Positions 22,632 through 34,467 are shown, counted from the stretch's first letter. The stretch: DNA of 64,000 nt from Silene conica (GCA_029255685.2 CM055316.2:78304861-78368860), one strand, 5' to 3'. Notes: a model not told the origin generated them from the sequence alone. Translations and numbers: made by a program.

Positions 22632-24527
22632 TCAGCGGAATAAGCTACTCCAACACTTATCCAAAACCCCTAAAATCTTCTTGTGTTTAAAACAGTGTTG
22701 AAGAACGCTTTGCATGGTAGCCACTCTTGGCGGCAAGGATTTCTGAAACATTAAATGTAAGATCGAGGAAGCAGCTAACCATCTCTCCCGCTTGCACAAC
22801 TTTACAACAAGTTCATCCAGGAACTCATTCCCATCTTGAGGCGGGTCTAACTTTTCTCTTAAAACATTTAGAAATATCTCACAAGTAAGCAAATCTGGGT
22901 CACACCCACGATCCAACATATCACCGAGAAGATCAATGGCACGTTTTACGTTATTGGTATGGCATAAATCATCGATAAGAATATTGTAAGTGACAACATC
23001 AGGTCGGCATCCAGGTCCTTGGAACAGCATTTCATTATATAATTTCAACCCCTGCTCGACCAAGCCAACCTTACAAAATCCATGAATCAGTGAGCTATAA
23101 GAGATAGTATCAAGATTAATTCCTCTGGTCAACATATGCGTCCTAACTGCCATTGCCTCCTTGATTTTACATTCGTCTGACAAACCCTTTATAAGGACAC
23201 TATAACAAACCACATTATCAATACAATTACCACCTCCCATCTCCTTCCATATAAGAAGGGCCTCATTACAATTACCTATTTCGAAGTAACCCTTCATCAA
23301 AGAGCTATAAGTAAAAGCATTAGGAGTGAAGCCCTCTTTTATCATTTTGGACAAAATGTCTTTAGCATCATCGGGTTTTCCTGCCTTGCATAGACCATCA
23401 ATAAGAACGCTATAAAGGATCGTATTAGGCTTACATCCTTTTGAGCTCATGTCCGTCCAAAGACTTATTGCCTCATCCGTCTTTCCCTCCTTAAACAACC
23501 CACTAAGAAGAGAGGAATAAAGATGTGCATTTCCGCGAAGACCCCTCTGTTCCATAAAATGCAAGAGACGGATTCCATCACAAGATCTCCCTGTCTTAAC
23601 AAGCCCATTAACAAGAGTTCCATAAGTGACTTCATTTGGCATGCACTTGTTTGACACCATGTGGTTCAATAGATTCACAGCCTTATCCATCTTCCCCACA
23701 CTACACAACCCATGAATAAGTGTGTTATAAGTTACCTCATTCGGTACAGAACCTTTCAACACCATATTCTCCACAAGTTTAACAGCTCGGTTTATATCAC
23801 CCTTCTTGCAAAGTCCATTAATTAGCGCATTAAAAGTAGCTGGACTAGGAGAACAGCCCTCCATTTGCATTTCATCTAACAACGAGACTGCCTCATCTAT
23901 CCTACCATCCCTGCACAGCCCATCAATCAAGGTGCTATACGTAAAAACATCAGGAACACAATTTTGACTAGGAAATTCCCTAAACAACTCGACCGCCTTA
24001 TCAACCTGACCCAACCTACAAAAAACCTTAATAATCAAATTAAAACTCAAAAAATTAGGCATTATATCCTTCTTTCCAACAACAACATTATCATGATAGA
24101 ACTCCAGACCTAAATCGAACTTACGCGCTTGGATAACCACATTCAAAACCGAGTTAAACGATTTCACCGTCGGGCGACACCCAAACTCACCCCTCATTCT
24201 ATCAAACAACTCGATTGCCTTTCCATACAATCCCGCTTTTCCATAAGCCTTAAATACCACAATAAAATCCCTTTCCCTAAAAGTTCTATGTTCCCTTTTC
24301 ATTCTATCAAAAACCTTTTCAAGTGATATGAAATCACCTGAAGTAGCACATTCCTCAATAAGATTATAAAATGTTGAATCCCCCAATTTGAAAGATCCCA
24401 TTTTTGTGGGAGAGTTATCAAATAGTTCATCAGTAAGTGGAGATTTATCACTAACTTTAGTGCCCATATAGTTATCATTGTTGTTATCAGTAAATTTGCA
24501 TTCTGTACTGAATTTGGAGGTTTGCAT
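22632..24527 (-). CDS. EMB1025: Pentatricopeptide repeat protein, EMB1025 orthologue (631 aa)
   Basis: This is a single uninterrupted 631-codon exon, as is usual for P-class PPR genes. After a short N-terminus the sequence KMGSFKLGDSTFYNLIEECA begins a block that aligns closely, as I recall it, with Arabidopsis At4g20090 (EMB1025). About 13 consecutive 35-residue PPR motifs run from roughly residue 80 to 560, for example VTYNTLIHGLC, ATFNALINGLCKKGD and VVTYNILIDDLC. The tail LDKCWSSLFR matches the family's C-terminal motif. PPR proteins bind organellar RNA, and loss of EMB1025 arrests Arabidopsis embryos. The N-terminus here (MQTSKFSTECKFTD...) is not an obvious transit peptide, so the true start could be MGSFKLG or lie in an upstream exon. 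No E/DYW editing domain is seen. Confidence 0.92.
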   Translation of the reverse strand: MQTSKFSTECKFTDNNNDNYMGTKVSDKSPLTDELFDNSPTKMGSFKLGDSTFYNLIEECATSGDFISLEKVFDRMKREHRTFRERDFIVVFKAYGKAGLYGKAIELFDRMRGEFGCRPTVKSFNSVLNVVIQARKFDLGLEFYHDNVVVGKKDIMPNFLSFNLIIKVFCRLGQVDKAVELFREFPSQNCVPDVFTYSTLIDGLCRDGRIDEAVSLLDEMQMEGCSPSPATFNALINGLCKKGDINRAVKLVENMVLKGSVPNEVTYNTLIHGLCSVGKMDKAVNLLNHMVSNKCMPNEVTYGTLVNGLVKTGRSCDGIRLLHFMEQRGLRGNAHLYSSLLSGLFKEGKTDEAISLWTDMSSKGCKPNTILYSVLIDGLCKAGKPDDAKDILSKMIKEGFTPNAFTYSSLMKGYFEIGNCNEALLIWKEMGGGNCIDNVVCYSVLIKGLSDECKIKEAMAVRTHMLTRGINLDTISYSSLIHGFCKVGLVEQGLKLYNEMLFQGPGCRPDVVTYNILIDDLCHTNNVKRAIDLLGDMLDRGCDPDLLTCEIFLNVLREKLDPPQDGNEFLDELVVKLCKRERWLAASSILHLMFQKSLPPRVATMQSVLQHCFKHKKILGVLDKCWSSLFR

Positions 24528-24785
24528 TATAAGTAGAAGTGAATCCCCCCAAAAACTGAACTTAGATGAAACAAACAGATGGAGAGATGAAGTAATAGAA
24601 ATAAGGAAATACCCAGTTATTGATAGAATGATTCTTCAAAACACTACTTTGATTCTTCGATTTCTGTATTCAATTTTTAGGGTTTTGTTGGTGTTCATCC
24701 TGCTATTTCTCAGTGACGACTGAAGAGGTAGTGAGTATTGACTATTGACTAGGGAACGAAGAAATGGGGTCGTAAAAGGCGTGAC

Positions 24786-25570
24786 TAGGGATGACAGTTG
24801 GGTTGCCCAACCAGGTCTTTAGGGTCGGACCCTAACGGGTCGGGTATGCGTCTGAATTTTTGAAACCCGTTTGGGTATGGGCGGGTATGGGTTTTAGGGC
24901 CTGTTTTTTTCGGCTGAAACGAGCTGAATTGAATAAATTAAAGTAGAGTTTAATTGAACTAAATTGAGTGGAACTAAGGTGGAATGAATTTAGTTGAATT
25001 AAAAGTTACTTTTGTGAAAAGATTAATTGAAAATAATTGATTGAACGTAAATAAAACTTAACGGAATACAACCAACCAAAATTGAAAAGAGCTAAAATTA
25101 AGCCAGAAAGAACATGACCTTATATAAAAACTCCGGGTCCGGGTCTGGGTCTTGGTGTTGGGACCCTACCCGACCCTTAAACTCTTATATTTATTAAAAA
25201 AAAAAAACACATACGAACGTCAATAATCCAAATAGCACACACATATAGATAACCTTTATTAATTATCACTAATATTTCAACGCATATCCAAATAAACATT
25301 AAAAATAATGAAAAAATTGACGAAAATGATAAGTTTGATTACTAATAAATGATACTTCTAATTTAGGGAAAAAGTTGTTTACTAAAAAAAAAAATAGACC
25401 CTAGGGTAGACCCTATCCGGACCCGGACCCTCCGGACTCTGGGTCGGGTATGGGTCCATTAAATTCAGACTCTTTAGGGTCTGGGTCAGGTATAGGTCTC
25501 AGGTATGTGACTCAGGGTCGGGTTCGGGTCTTACTGAACTCTGTCCAGACCTTATCCATTGCCAACCCTA
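24786..25570. mobile_element. Non-autonomous Ac-like hAT element A
   Basis: The ends are TAGGGATGACAGTTGGGT and the complement of TAGGGTTGGCAATGG, similar to Ac/hAT termini. The 8-bp flanks GGCGTGAC (24778-24785) and TGTGTGAC (25571-25578) agree at 6 of 8 positions. Internally there are many copies of GGGTCKGGGT/ACCCGACCC near both ends, giving long imperfect subterminal inverted repeats, and no transposase. A Tourist-like MITE is nested at 24897-25119. Confidence 0.7.
24897..25119. mobile_element. Tourist-like MITE nested in hAT element A
   Basis: This 223-bp member of the family at 8789-8997 starts GGGCCTGTTTTTTTCGGCTG and ends AGCCAGAAAGAACATGACC. TTA flanks both sides (24894-24896 and 25120-25122). 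Being inside the hAT element, it inserted after it. Confidence 0.78.
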
Positions 25571-25579
25571 TGTGTGACT

Positions 25580-26300
25580 CCGCATTGGGATTTTGTTAGG
25601 CCCATACCTCTTCTTTCCGATTTAATTTGAGATCGCTTTATTTCTTTTAAGTGCTACTTTATTTGATGAGTTTATTTTTAGTCAGCTTAATTCAACTAAT
25701 ATCTTTATAAAGTAAGTCTTGATTCAAATCTATTCAATTTAGCTGAATTCAATTCAATCAAGTTCAGTCTTGCTCAACTTGTTTAAACTTAACTCAACTT
25801 TTTCAGCGGGAAAAAAATAGGACCTTAATTGTCTAGCTTTTTTTTTTGGATACGCAAAATCCCGCACACACTCTTATTAATTACCGCACATTTTCACACA
25901 TTTCTCTGAATCTGCTCCGTTCACTTCACATAGTTCTCGCTAACCACCCCCACCGAGTGATAAATGAAAACCTTAAAAAGAAATCCTTAAATTTAATTAC
26001 CTCAATGGACCACCACCCTCATCCTAAAACTACATTTATAGGTAGGTCTAACAAGGTTTAGGTTCTGAATAAGGATAAAAAAAAATAAAGATAAATAAAC
26101 AAAAATTATTACTCAGGAACTACTAGAGTTCCATGCGTTCAAATTTAGACCAAGTAAACCATGCTCAAACCGTGTTTCAGGAACACATTCCACTAGCAAA
26201 TTCAAATTTAAATTTACCTCTTTTCCCAAAAAAAAAAGCTTTTACAAACTTTTACCATAACGTCGTTAGTTTTATGAGTAATTAGATGAGTAAAATTGAG
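25580..26300. other. Spacer with Tourist-like relic
   Basis: About 25640-25835 carries a diverged, reversed relic of the Tourist-like family (AGCTGAATTCAATTCAATC, CAACTTTTTCAGCGGG). The remainder, including pyrimidine-rich 25840-26060, shows no gene that I can support. Confidence 0.4.
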
Positions 26301-26473
26301 AACCAAATGTGTTTGGTGTGGTGGTTGCTCACCTCCTCCCTTAACCATGAGGTCAGGGGTTCGATCCCTGCCCATGGGAATGGAGCAACACTTTGGCCAG
26401 CCGTTTACCTCTTCGTGAGAGCACCCGCGGCGTTGTCGACGGTGGACACCCCGGTTTAAACCAAAAAAAAAAA
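26301..26473 (+). mobile_element. tRNA-derived SINE with perfect target duplication
   Basis: The 173-bp element begins with a tRNA-like head: an A-box-like GTGTGGTGGTTGCTCACC and, 30 nt on, a B-box GGTTCGATCCC. A tRNA-unrelated body follows, ending in A11 after GGTTTAAACC. The 16-bp duplication GATGAGTAAAATTGAG flanks it exactly (26285-26300 and 26474-26489). The perfect duplication and clean poly(A) point to recent insertion. Confidence 0.9.
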
Positions 26474-26489
26474 GATGAGTAAAATTGAG

Positions 26490-27160
26490 TATGTTGTGTT
26501 AACTTCCTAGAAAGCGTAAAATCATGATATTGTTTGGTTGTCAAGATCACGGGAAGTAGAACTTTCCACATAAATCTACTCCATTTATTATGTAGGAAGT
26601 CACTCACCAAACCCCCTTAATCATTGGAACTTCCAACATGAAATAACTTACCACACGCAAATCAAACACTTTTTGTGAAAACTTAACTTGTTCTTTTTTA
26701 ATTTGTTGCTAAATCAAATACCTTTAACTTCACCTTCAATTATTGTATCTCCTCTTTTAATTTCCATTTATTCAAGTCTACACGAATTGCTAACATTGAC
26801 GGAGCAAGGGATCGCCGGAATGAGGTCGGTCGACGACTCAATTAACAGAGTAAGTGGCGTTGAACGAAGGTGATATTGGTGGTGAAGGCAGAAAAAAAAC
26901 TCTATTTATAAGGGAAGGACAAAATTATAAGGGTAAAACTGTAAAATGTGTATGTGAAGGAGTAAAATCCGTGTGTGAAAAAGTATGTCTTTTCAGTTTT
27001 AGTCAATTATTACTGATGCGTATCCCTAGCTTAGAATTGGAGTGGAACGACTTTCTTGAATGTGGTAATGCAGCGAAATAATTTTCTTGTAAGAATATGG
27101 TGTATGTGGATGATTGTATGTAAGATGGACGTATGGATGTAGGAATGAGTATGAACGGTC
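26490..27160. other. Spacer, nothing recognised
   Basis: Short open frames exist (for example near 26854-27081), but none shows a domain, compositional bias or splice structure I would trust. The region lies between the SINE and hAT element B. Confidence 0.4.
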
Positions 27161-27165
27161 TTGAT

Positions 27166-28116
27166 TAAGGATGACAATGGGTAGGGTCTGGGTAGGGTCC
27201 GACAAGACACGACCCGACCCGCAGCAAAAAATCTTAGACTCATACCCGACCCAGACCCTAAAGGGTCTGAAATTAATGGACCCATACCCGATCCTAATGG
27301 GTCTGGGTCTGGGTAGGGCCTACCCTAGGGTCCAATTTTTCTTAACGAGTCATTCAATATGTACCAAGGTTCGAATTAAATTAAAAAGTTTTGATTAAAG
27401 TATTACAAAATTTTGGTTATTTGGATCATTACCCGTACCCGACCCTAAATTATACTCCCTCCTATTCAACATAACCTTCCCTATTTCCTTTTTCGTCTAT
27501 TCACAATACCTTCCCTATTTCCTTATCTAGTAAAATTTTTATACATATTTTAATCACCTCACCCCACCACAATACCCCACTATACTCATACTTTATACTT
27601 ATTTTAATCACCTTACTCACAACAATTACCCCACGATACATACCCTCTTTCCAATTACCCAACCCCACACCAATATTTTCCCATATAATAATCACCTCCT
27701 TATTCTACGTGCCTTCCCCAAATAGGGAAGGTTATGTTGAATAGAAGGGAGTATCATTTAGGGTACCCAAACTCATCATTTTCATCAATTTTCTCATTAT
27801 CCATTCTTAATGATTATTTGGATATGACGTATAGTATATTAATGATAACTAATAAGAGTAATTTGTTTGTGTCTATTATTGGGTTATTGACGTTCGTACG
27901 TGTGTTTTTTTGTTTTACTTTTTTTTTTTAATAAATATAAGGGTCTAAGGGTCGGGTAGGGTCCCAAGACCAAGACCCGAACCCGTCCCGAAGTTTTTAT
28001 ATAAGATCCATACTCGACCCATACCCGAGTAGGTCTCAAAAATTCAGACCCATTCCCGACCCATTAGGGTCCGACCCTAAGCGTCTGGGTTGGGTACCCG
28101 ACCCACTGCCATCCCT
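27166..28116. mobile_element. Non-autonomous Ac-like hAT element B
   Basis: It starts TAAGGATGACAATGGGTAGG and ends with the complement of AGGGATGGCAGTGGGTCGGG. The flank GGTCTTGA occurs on both sides (27157-27164 and 28117-28124), the 8-bp duplication expected of hAT elements; it extends to 9 bp with T. As in element A, the subterminal regions are packed with GGGTCTGGGT/GACCCGACCC words. A Stowaway MITE is nested at 27455-27751, and no transposase is present. Confidence 0.78.
27455..27751. mobile_element. Stowaway MITE nested in hAT element B
   Basis: This 297-bp element has long terminal inverted repeats: CTCCCTCCTATTCAACATAA at one end and the near-complement TTATGTTGAATAGAAGGGAG at the other. 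The match continues through the words CCTTCCCTATTT and AAATAGGGAAGG. TA flanks both sides (27453-27454 and 27752-27753). Confidence 0.88.
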
Positions 28117-28124
28117 GGTCTTGA

Positions 28125-29225
28125 TGAATGTTTGTGTATGAACATGGTTGATGGACGATTGATGGAACGATTTAGATGAATGGTGATTGATGGATGTCGA
28201 TGGATGTCGATGGATAACGATGGACCGAACCCTCTCCTCGCAAAGAAAGAACTTCGGTTCACCCTGCAAATCAACCTCGCAAAGTTGATCGTAAAGATTA
28301 GACTCGCAAATCTAATAAATATAAAACCTCACAGAGAAACTTTATTTTTTAACTCAATTAATCTTTTTACTCACTCTACAACTACTATAACACAAATCAA
28401 CAACTTGGTGGGGTGGATTACATGGCCTAAGGGCTAGTCGTGGGACTGGATGCACGACTCCATGGACTGACCTGGGCTAGTTCCCCTCTTGGACTCCTCT
28501 TCAGACTTCAATACGTCCCAAGCTATTTTGAACACTGTATTTGATCCAAAGTTAATCTCATAAGTTAAGAGACTTCATATTCTGATTAAGGAGTAGTCCA
28601 TAGGAGGATGCTCCTGCATCAATTACCCTCCCACTATATTCTCCTTATCTACCACTCATACGAGCGTGGTGTTCCTTGCGCCGCTTGCCACCCCTTACCC
28701 ACTACCTAGGTAGCTTAACAGTAAACCCAACTACTATCTCCTTTAACCCGTTTGACACTACAATCACCTTGCCAACCAATCCGCCTCCACCACCCCGTTA
28801 GACTCGCCTCTTTCACGTGTTAGACTCATAATTTTTCTTCTTGCCATCAAAAACCCCATCCCTTTCCCACTTACCATCTAACTACCCCTTTCTCCTGTCG
28901 ACTATAGGGTTCATACTTCATAGCCCATTAGCCTCCCTCCAAAAACACCTCTATAGCCTTCCCATCAAATTGTATAGCATAATTAGGTTGAAAAAAAAAT
29001 TAATATACATAATTTGTGAAAACTTAACTTATAGGACTATACATATACATTAAAATGTATAATGATGGAGTGTAATAATGGTAAAATTAAAAATAAAGAA
29101 CGAAAACCTATTTTTTATTTTCGTAAAAACTAATTATTATGAAAAATTTATGGCCATATTTTACTAAAAACACAATGACCCCAACCTAGGACAAAAACTC
29201 AATTGGTGCACCTCCGTCACGCCCG
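28125..29225. other. Spacer upstream of the BiP promoter
   Basis: Near 28170-28225 a short GATGGATGTC-type repeat occurs. A pyrimidine-rich stretch (about 28620-28990) resembles decayed retroelement sequence but has no motif I can name. No gene is supported. Confidence 0.4.
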
Positions 29226-29231
29226 ATCCCC

Positions 29232-29431
29232 ATTGGTCCACGTCATTTCATATGACACTTTCTATTTTCTTCACCACGTAATAAATACTCAAAACAACAC
29301 ATCGACGCAAACATAAAATGTCTCAATTCTCATTGGCTAATAACACCGTATCTAATATTCCTATTGGACCACGTCATTAGTTTTGCCACATCATCAAACA
29401 TTCTCTCTCTTAAATCTAACTCCTATATAAA
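29232..29431 (+). promoter_or_regulatory. BiP promoter: two ERSE-II motifs and a TATA box
   Basis: ATTGGTCCACG at 29232-29242 and ATTGGACCACG at 29363-29373 both fit ERSE-II (ATTGG-N-CCACG). Both continue into ACGTCA, which is bZIP-compatible. TATATAAA follows at 29424-29431, about 130 bp before the start codon. In plants such elements bind bZIP28/bZIP60 with NF-Y and induce BiP during endoplasmic-reticulum stress. Their spacing upstream of a BiP gene makes that function likely here. Confidence 0.8.
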
Positions 29432-29561
29432 CAGCTCTCTAACCATTAAACCATAAAATCGCATCGAAGAGTTTCGCGATATCATTAACACACGAACAAT
29501 CTAGAACAAACATCGACAACATTTTAAAGAAGCAAACGAATTTGTGAAGTTGAAAGAAGAT

Positions 29562-32500
29562 ATGGCCGGAGCGTGGAGTTCACGCGCTTCTACTGTTGTT
29601 TTCGGGATTATTTTATGCGGTACATTTCTTGATTTAAGTTGTTTTGATCTTATTTTATGTTTCTGATTTGATGCATTTTGATTTTTGTTGTGTTTGAAGT
29701 GTTGGATGAATGATGATTTGTGTGTGATTGAGATGTAGGAAGTGGTGGAGTTAGGATTTGAAGTTAAAACGGCAAAATGTCGATCTGAAATTTGAGGAAA
29801 TGAATTAGTGATTCAATACAGTGACTTAGAAAGTAATTCTGGCGATTCGATGTTTAAATGATATTTCAGATCGTTATGATTTAAGAGTGTGATTGAGATG
29901 TCAGGTAGTGGTGGAGTTTGATGTTAAAATTGCGAAATGTAGATCGAAGAGTTTGGAGAATGAATTAGTGATTTAATTTACTATAGTGAATTAGAAAATG
30001 ATTAGATTAACGTAAATTTGTGTAACTAATTATTTTCAGGTAATTTGATCTGTACATTGTATTTCAGATCGTTATCATTTAAGTGTGTGATTGAGATGTG
30101 AGTTACTGAGTTAGTGACGACTCAGGATTTGAAGTAGTAATTCAGTGACGTAGAAACTCAGAAAACGATTGATTAAATTAAGGTAAATTTGAGTAATCTA
30201 TCGTTTAAGAGTGTGATTGAAAGGCTAGTTGATAAAGATCAATAAGTGGAAATGTAGAGTACTAGATCTGATATAATGTTGTAGTTTAAATGATTGAAGT
30301 TGTTTAGAGAATCGGGTTTGGTCAGATCTACTATGAAATTATAGGCATGATGCCATGATATTTATAAATCTTTCCATATTCGGTTCATTAACGTGTGCAC
30401 TAAGGACCCATGTTAGGAAAACCGTATTATTAATAGATAACATGTTCCGGAATGTATAATTTTGTACAGTTGTTGATCGATTGAAGTTAATGTGTCGATT
30501 GTATTTGTTTTCATGTCTATTTAGTTAAAGCAATTGAGGGTATAGTTTGAGAAGTTTGTATAATTGAAGGTATTGGAAGATTAGTTTGCTTAGTAGCCAT
30601 TCTGCGGTGTGTTGTTCCTAAAGCAAAATCTACGAAACATCAATACAAAGCAGAAACTTGCCAAGTGTTTTGCTCGAAACATTCTAGTCTGAATCTAATT
30701 TTAGAATTCTCGTACAAGCAACTGGTAGTTGACAAAGTTGTCTGGTTGTTACGACAGAGGTACTGTGTATGACAGGCTTGGAATACCCCCACCTTTGTTT
30801 TGTACTGGCAATGTGTCTTTTTACTCAATAGTGCTCGTATGCTAACAAAGGTTATGAATTCACAGGAAGTTTATTTGCCTTTTCGATTGCGAAAGATGAA
30901 GCACCCAAGCTAGGAACAGTCATAGGTATTGATCTTGGTACCACCTACTCATGTGTGGGTGTGTATAAAGATGGCAAGGTAGAAATTATAGCCAATGATC
31001 AGGGTAATCGTATCACTCCGTCATGGGTTGGGTTCACTAACAGCGAGAGGCTGATTGGTGAGGCTGCCAAGAATCAGGCAGCTGCTAACCCAGAGAGGAC
31101 CATCTTCGATGTCAAGCGTCTTATTGGAAGGAAATTTGAGGATAAGGAAGTCCAGAGGGACATGAAGCTTGTTCCTTACAAGATTGTTAACAGGGACGGA
31201 AAGCCTTACATCCAAGTCAAGATCCAAGACGGCGAGACCAAGGTTTTCAGCCCTGAGGAGATCAGTGCTATGATCCTAACTAAGATGAAGGAGACTGCTG
31301 AAGTTTTCCTCGGGAAGAAAATTAAGGACGCTGTTGTCACTGTCCCTGGTAATTTCTCGGAACTATTACTCCCTCCGTTTGATTTTAAATGATGTTAACT
31401 TTGATCGGTATTTTCACATTATACAATAATTAACATGAAAATAGTTGCTTTCTAAAATTAAACATGACTAATTTTATACTCCATATAAACCATCGTCTGA
31501 CCATCGAAGTCAAATGGGTACACGAGATGGAGGTTGTATCTTGTTCTTGTAATGAAGAACTGTGAAAATTAGTGAATAGATGCTTATTAAGTCTGTAATT
31601 GTGCAGCTTACTTTAATGATGCCCAAAGGCAAGCAACCAAGGATGCAGGAGTTATCGCTGGTTTGAATGTTGCTAGGATCATTAATGAGCCAACTGCGGC
31701 AGCCATTGCTTATGGTTTGGACAAGAAGGGTGGTGAGAAGAACATCCTTGTCTTTGACCTTGGGGGTGGTACCTTTGATGTCAGTGTCTTGACCATCGAC
31801 AATGGTGTTTTTGAGGTTCTTTCAACCAATGGTGACACTCACTTGGGAGGTGAGGACTTTGACCAAAGGCTCATGGAATACTTTATCAAGTTGGTCAAGA
31901 AGAAGCACAATAAGGACATTAGCAAGGACAACAGGGCTCTCGGAAAATTGAGGAGGGAGTGTGAGCGTGCCAAGAGAGCATTGAGTAGCCAGCACCAAGT
32001 CCGTGTTGAGATTGAGTCTCTATTTGACGGGACTGACTTCTCTGAGCCACTCACCAGGGCTCGTTTTGAGGAATTGAACAACGACCTTTTCAGGAAGACC
32101 ATGGGACCCGTCAAGAAGGCCATGGATGACGCTGGTCTGCAAAAGAGCCAGATCGATGAGATTGTCCTCGTTGGAGGAAGTACTAGGATTCCCAAGGTTC
32201 AACAGCTCTTGAAGGAGTTCTTCAACGGCAAGGAGCCCAACAAGGGAGTTAACCCTGATGAGGCTGTCGCTTTTGGTGCCGCTGTCCAGGGTAGCATTCT
32301 CAGTGGAGAGGGTGGTGAAGAAACCAAGGGTAATTCTTCCTCAATGCAATTTATTTTTAAGTCATCGAGACTAACCCAAATCCCCTAGCAAATGTGGTGT
32401 TTCGAACATCTGACTTATCGGTTTTGTGCTTTTTCTTCAGAAATTCTTCTCTTGGATGTTGCGCCTCTTACCCTTGGTATTGAGACTGTCGGAGGAGTCA

Positions 32501-33487
32501 TGACCAAGTTGATTCCCAGGAACACAGTTATCCCAACCAAGAAGTCTCAGGTTTTCACCACTTACCAGGACCAGCAGACCACCGTCACCATTCAGGTATC
32601 TATCTGCAAATCATCCTCAAATTCTTAATTCGCTAAGTGTAAATTATTGCTGGACTACAAAAATAACGTTACTCAAATCCCTCAATGACTTCTGCCTAAG
32701 GTGGATTGGCAGTTTGGTGGACCGCTTTAATGAGTCGTTTAAAGAATATTTCAAGTCTTTGGTTCAATCGGAAATGGACAAAGATTGTGGTCTAAGTCGC
32801 TTTAAATTATCATTTGACAGGTCTTTGAAGGTGAAAGGAGTCTCACCAAGGACTGTAGACATCTCGGAAAGTTTGACTTGACCGGAATTGCCCCAGCTCC
32901 AAGGTTAGCTCAGATTCCAGATGCTCTCTTAATCTTCTGTTATACTTCCATGTTGCAATTTGCTGATATTTTGTTGTTGTATATACAGGGGAACCCCTCA
33001 GATTGAAGTCACCTTCGAGGTCGATGCCAATGGTATCCTTAACGTCAGGGCAGAAGACAAAGCCTCAGGAAAATCTGAAAAGATCACCATCACCAATGAG
33101 AAGGGTCGTCTGAGCCAGGAAGAGATCGAGAGAATGGTCAAGGAGGCTGAGGAGTTTGCAGAGGAAGACAAGAAAGTCAAGGAGAGAATCGATGCCAGAA
33201 ACAGCCTCGAAACTTACATCTACAACATGAAGAACCAAGTAAGCGACAAGGACAAGCTTGCCGACAAGCTAGAATCCGATGAGAAGGAAAAGATCGAGGC
33301 AGCCGTCAAGGAGGCCCTCGAATGGTTGGACGACAACCAGAGTGCCGAGAAGGAGGACTATGACGAGAAACTTAAGGAAGTCGAGGCTGTCTGTAACCCG
33401 ATCATCACTGCCGTCTACCAGAGGTCTGGTGGGGCCGCTGGTGGTAGCGAAGAATCTGAGGAATCCGAGGAACACGATGAGCTCTAG
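29562..33487 (+). CDS. BIP: BiP, luminal-binding protein (ER Hsp70), 6 exons, 666 aa
   Basis: Exons are 29562-29619, 30866-31348, 31607-32329, 32441-32595, 32821-32903 and 32989-33487. They total 2001 nt and splice in frame at GT-AG sites. The first exon gives a hydrophobic signal peptide ([20 protein letters not shown]). The ATPase domain shows [10 protein letters not shown] (residues 39-48), [16 protein letters not shown] phosphate-2 sequence ([16 protein letters not shown]) and [14 protein letters not shown]. The substrate-binding domain starts after [19 protein letters not shown] sequence ([15 protein letters not shown]). The C-terminus EEHDEL carries the ER retrieval signal. Length and exon plan fit plant BiP. 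It folds and quality-controls secretory proteins in the ER lumen. A Stowaway-like end lies in the second intron, near 31370. The promoter carries ERSE-II elements. Confidence 0.97.
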
Positions 33488-33889
33488 ATGGTTCTTAACT
33501 AGCTAATGGTTTGCTAGGCTGTAGACTGTTAATTAAGAATTCTCTTCTCAGGTTTTTTTGCCGAACAAGAAGATGCATTTAGAATATGCCGGAACCAAAA
33601 AAAAAAGAAAGAAATTAGGACAGGAGACCGAGACCAATGTGGTCTTCCCTTTCCTACAATTTCAATTTTTGAGAGACATTGTATAGGATTTATTTCAGTT
33701 GTTTGTCAGCTGAAAAACATGTAGTTTACATTTCATAATTGCAGTTACTTTTTTTTTCGTTCTGATTCTTTCCCGAATCTATCCCGGTCAAATCGTTAGG
33801 TTGGTTGAAAAACACAGAAATTTGCCGTTTGAGACAAATGTCTTGGAAGATGTTTGCCCTTATGGGGCATACCGTCTTGGTAGCACGGA

Positions 33890-34140
33890 CACTTCTCCTA
33901 GCGAGTCGTACCGCGTCCGACACCGTGTCCGACACCGACACTCCACAGACACACGCCGACACGTGTCCAACACCTAAATAGCCGTGTCTAACTTTCTACA
34001 TTTATTTGGGCACGTGTCCGACGCGTGTCCATGGCATTTGAGCCGCGTCGTCTAACTTTCTACATTTATTTGGGCACGTGTCCGACGCGTCTCCATGGCA
34101 TTTGAGCCGTGTCCGTCACATGTCCATGATATTTGGTTAT
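33890..34140. repeat. GTGTCCGACAC-rich repeat with an internal tandem pair
   Basis: The block is dense in CCGTGTCCGACACC-type words and is related to the fold-back repeat at 10050-10235. Within it a unit of about 66-68 bp containing CTAACTTTCTACATTTATTT and GGCACGTGTCCGACGCGT occurs twice, from about 33985 and 34052. It lies about 400 bp downstream of BiP. Confidence 0.6.
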
Positions 34141-34383
34141 CATTTGCGGTGAATGATGTTCTTGAGATGAGAAATGCATTATCGAAAGAGATCAATTAGA
34201 ATATTGATTCGGATGAGGAATGAAAATAAATTTATTATCAAGGACAAGTTTTACTTTCACTTATTTAAAGTTAATATCAAATACTTTTACAAAAATAAAA
34301 TCAAAAATTTATAACTATAAAATGTATATTTTATTAAATTTAAATGCCGTGTCCCGTGTCTTAAATTTCATGTCATGCCGTAA

Positions 34384-34467
34384 TACAAGTCTTGTTTGTG
34401 ACAAATCGACAGTCACAATTTATAACGTCTTGTTTGTGACAAATCGACAGTCACAATTTATAACGTC
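34384..34467. repeat. 38-bp tandem doublet
   Basis: GTCTTGTTTGTGACAAATCG followed by ACAGTCACAATTTATAAC occurs twice in immediate succession with no visible difference. It is a short local duplication between BiP and the GH17 gene. Confidence 0.8.

Noticed and set aside
31366..31520. Complete Stowaway MITE in BiP intron 2
   Set aside because: Only one end (ACTCCCTCCGTTTGA) is convincing; the matching inverted end and TA were not found.
31663..32388. A separate Hsp70-like gene starting inside BiP
   Set aside because: It is BiP exon 3 read through its donor site; flanking exons join in phase.
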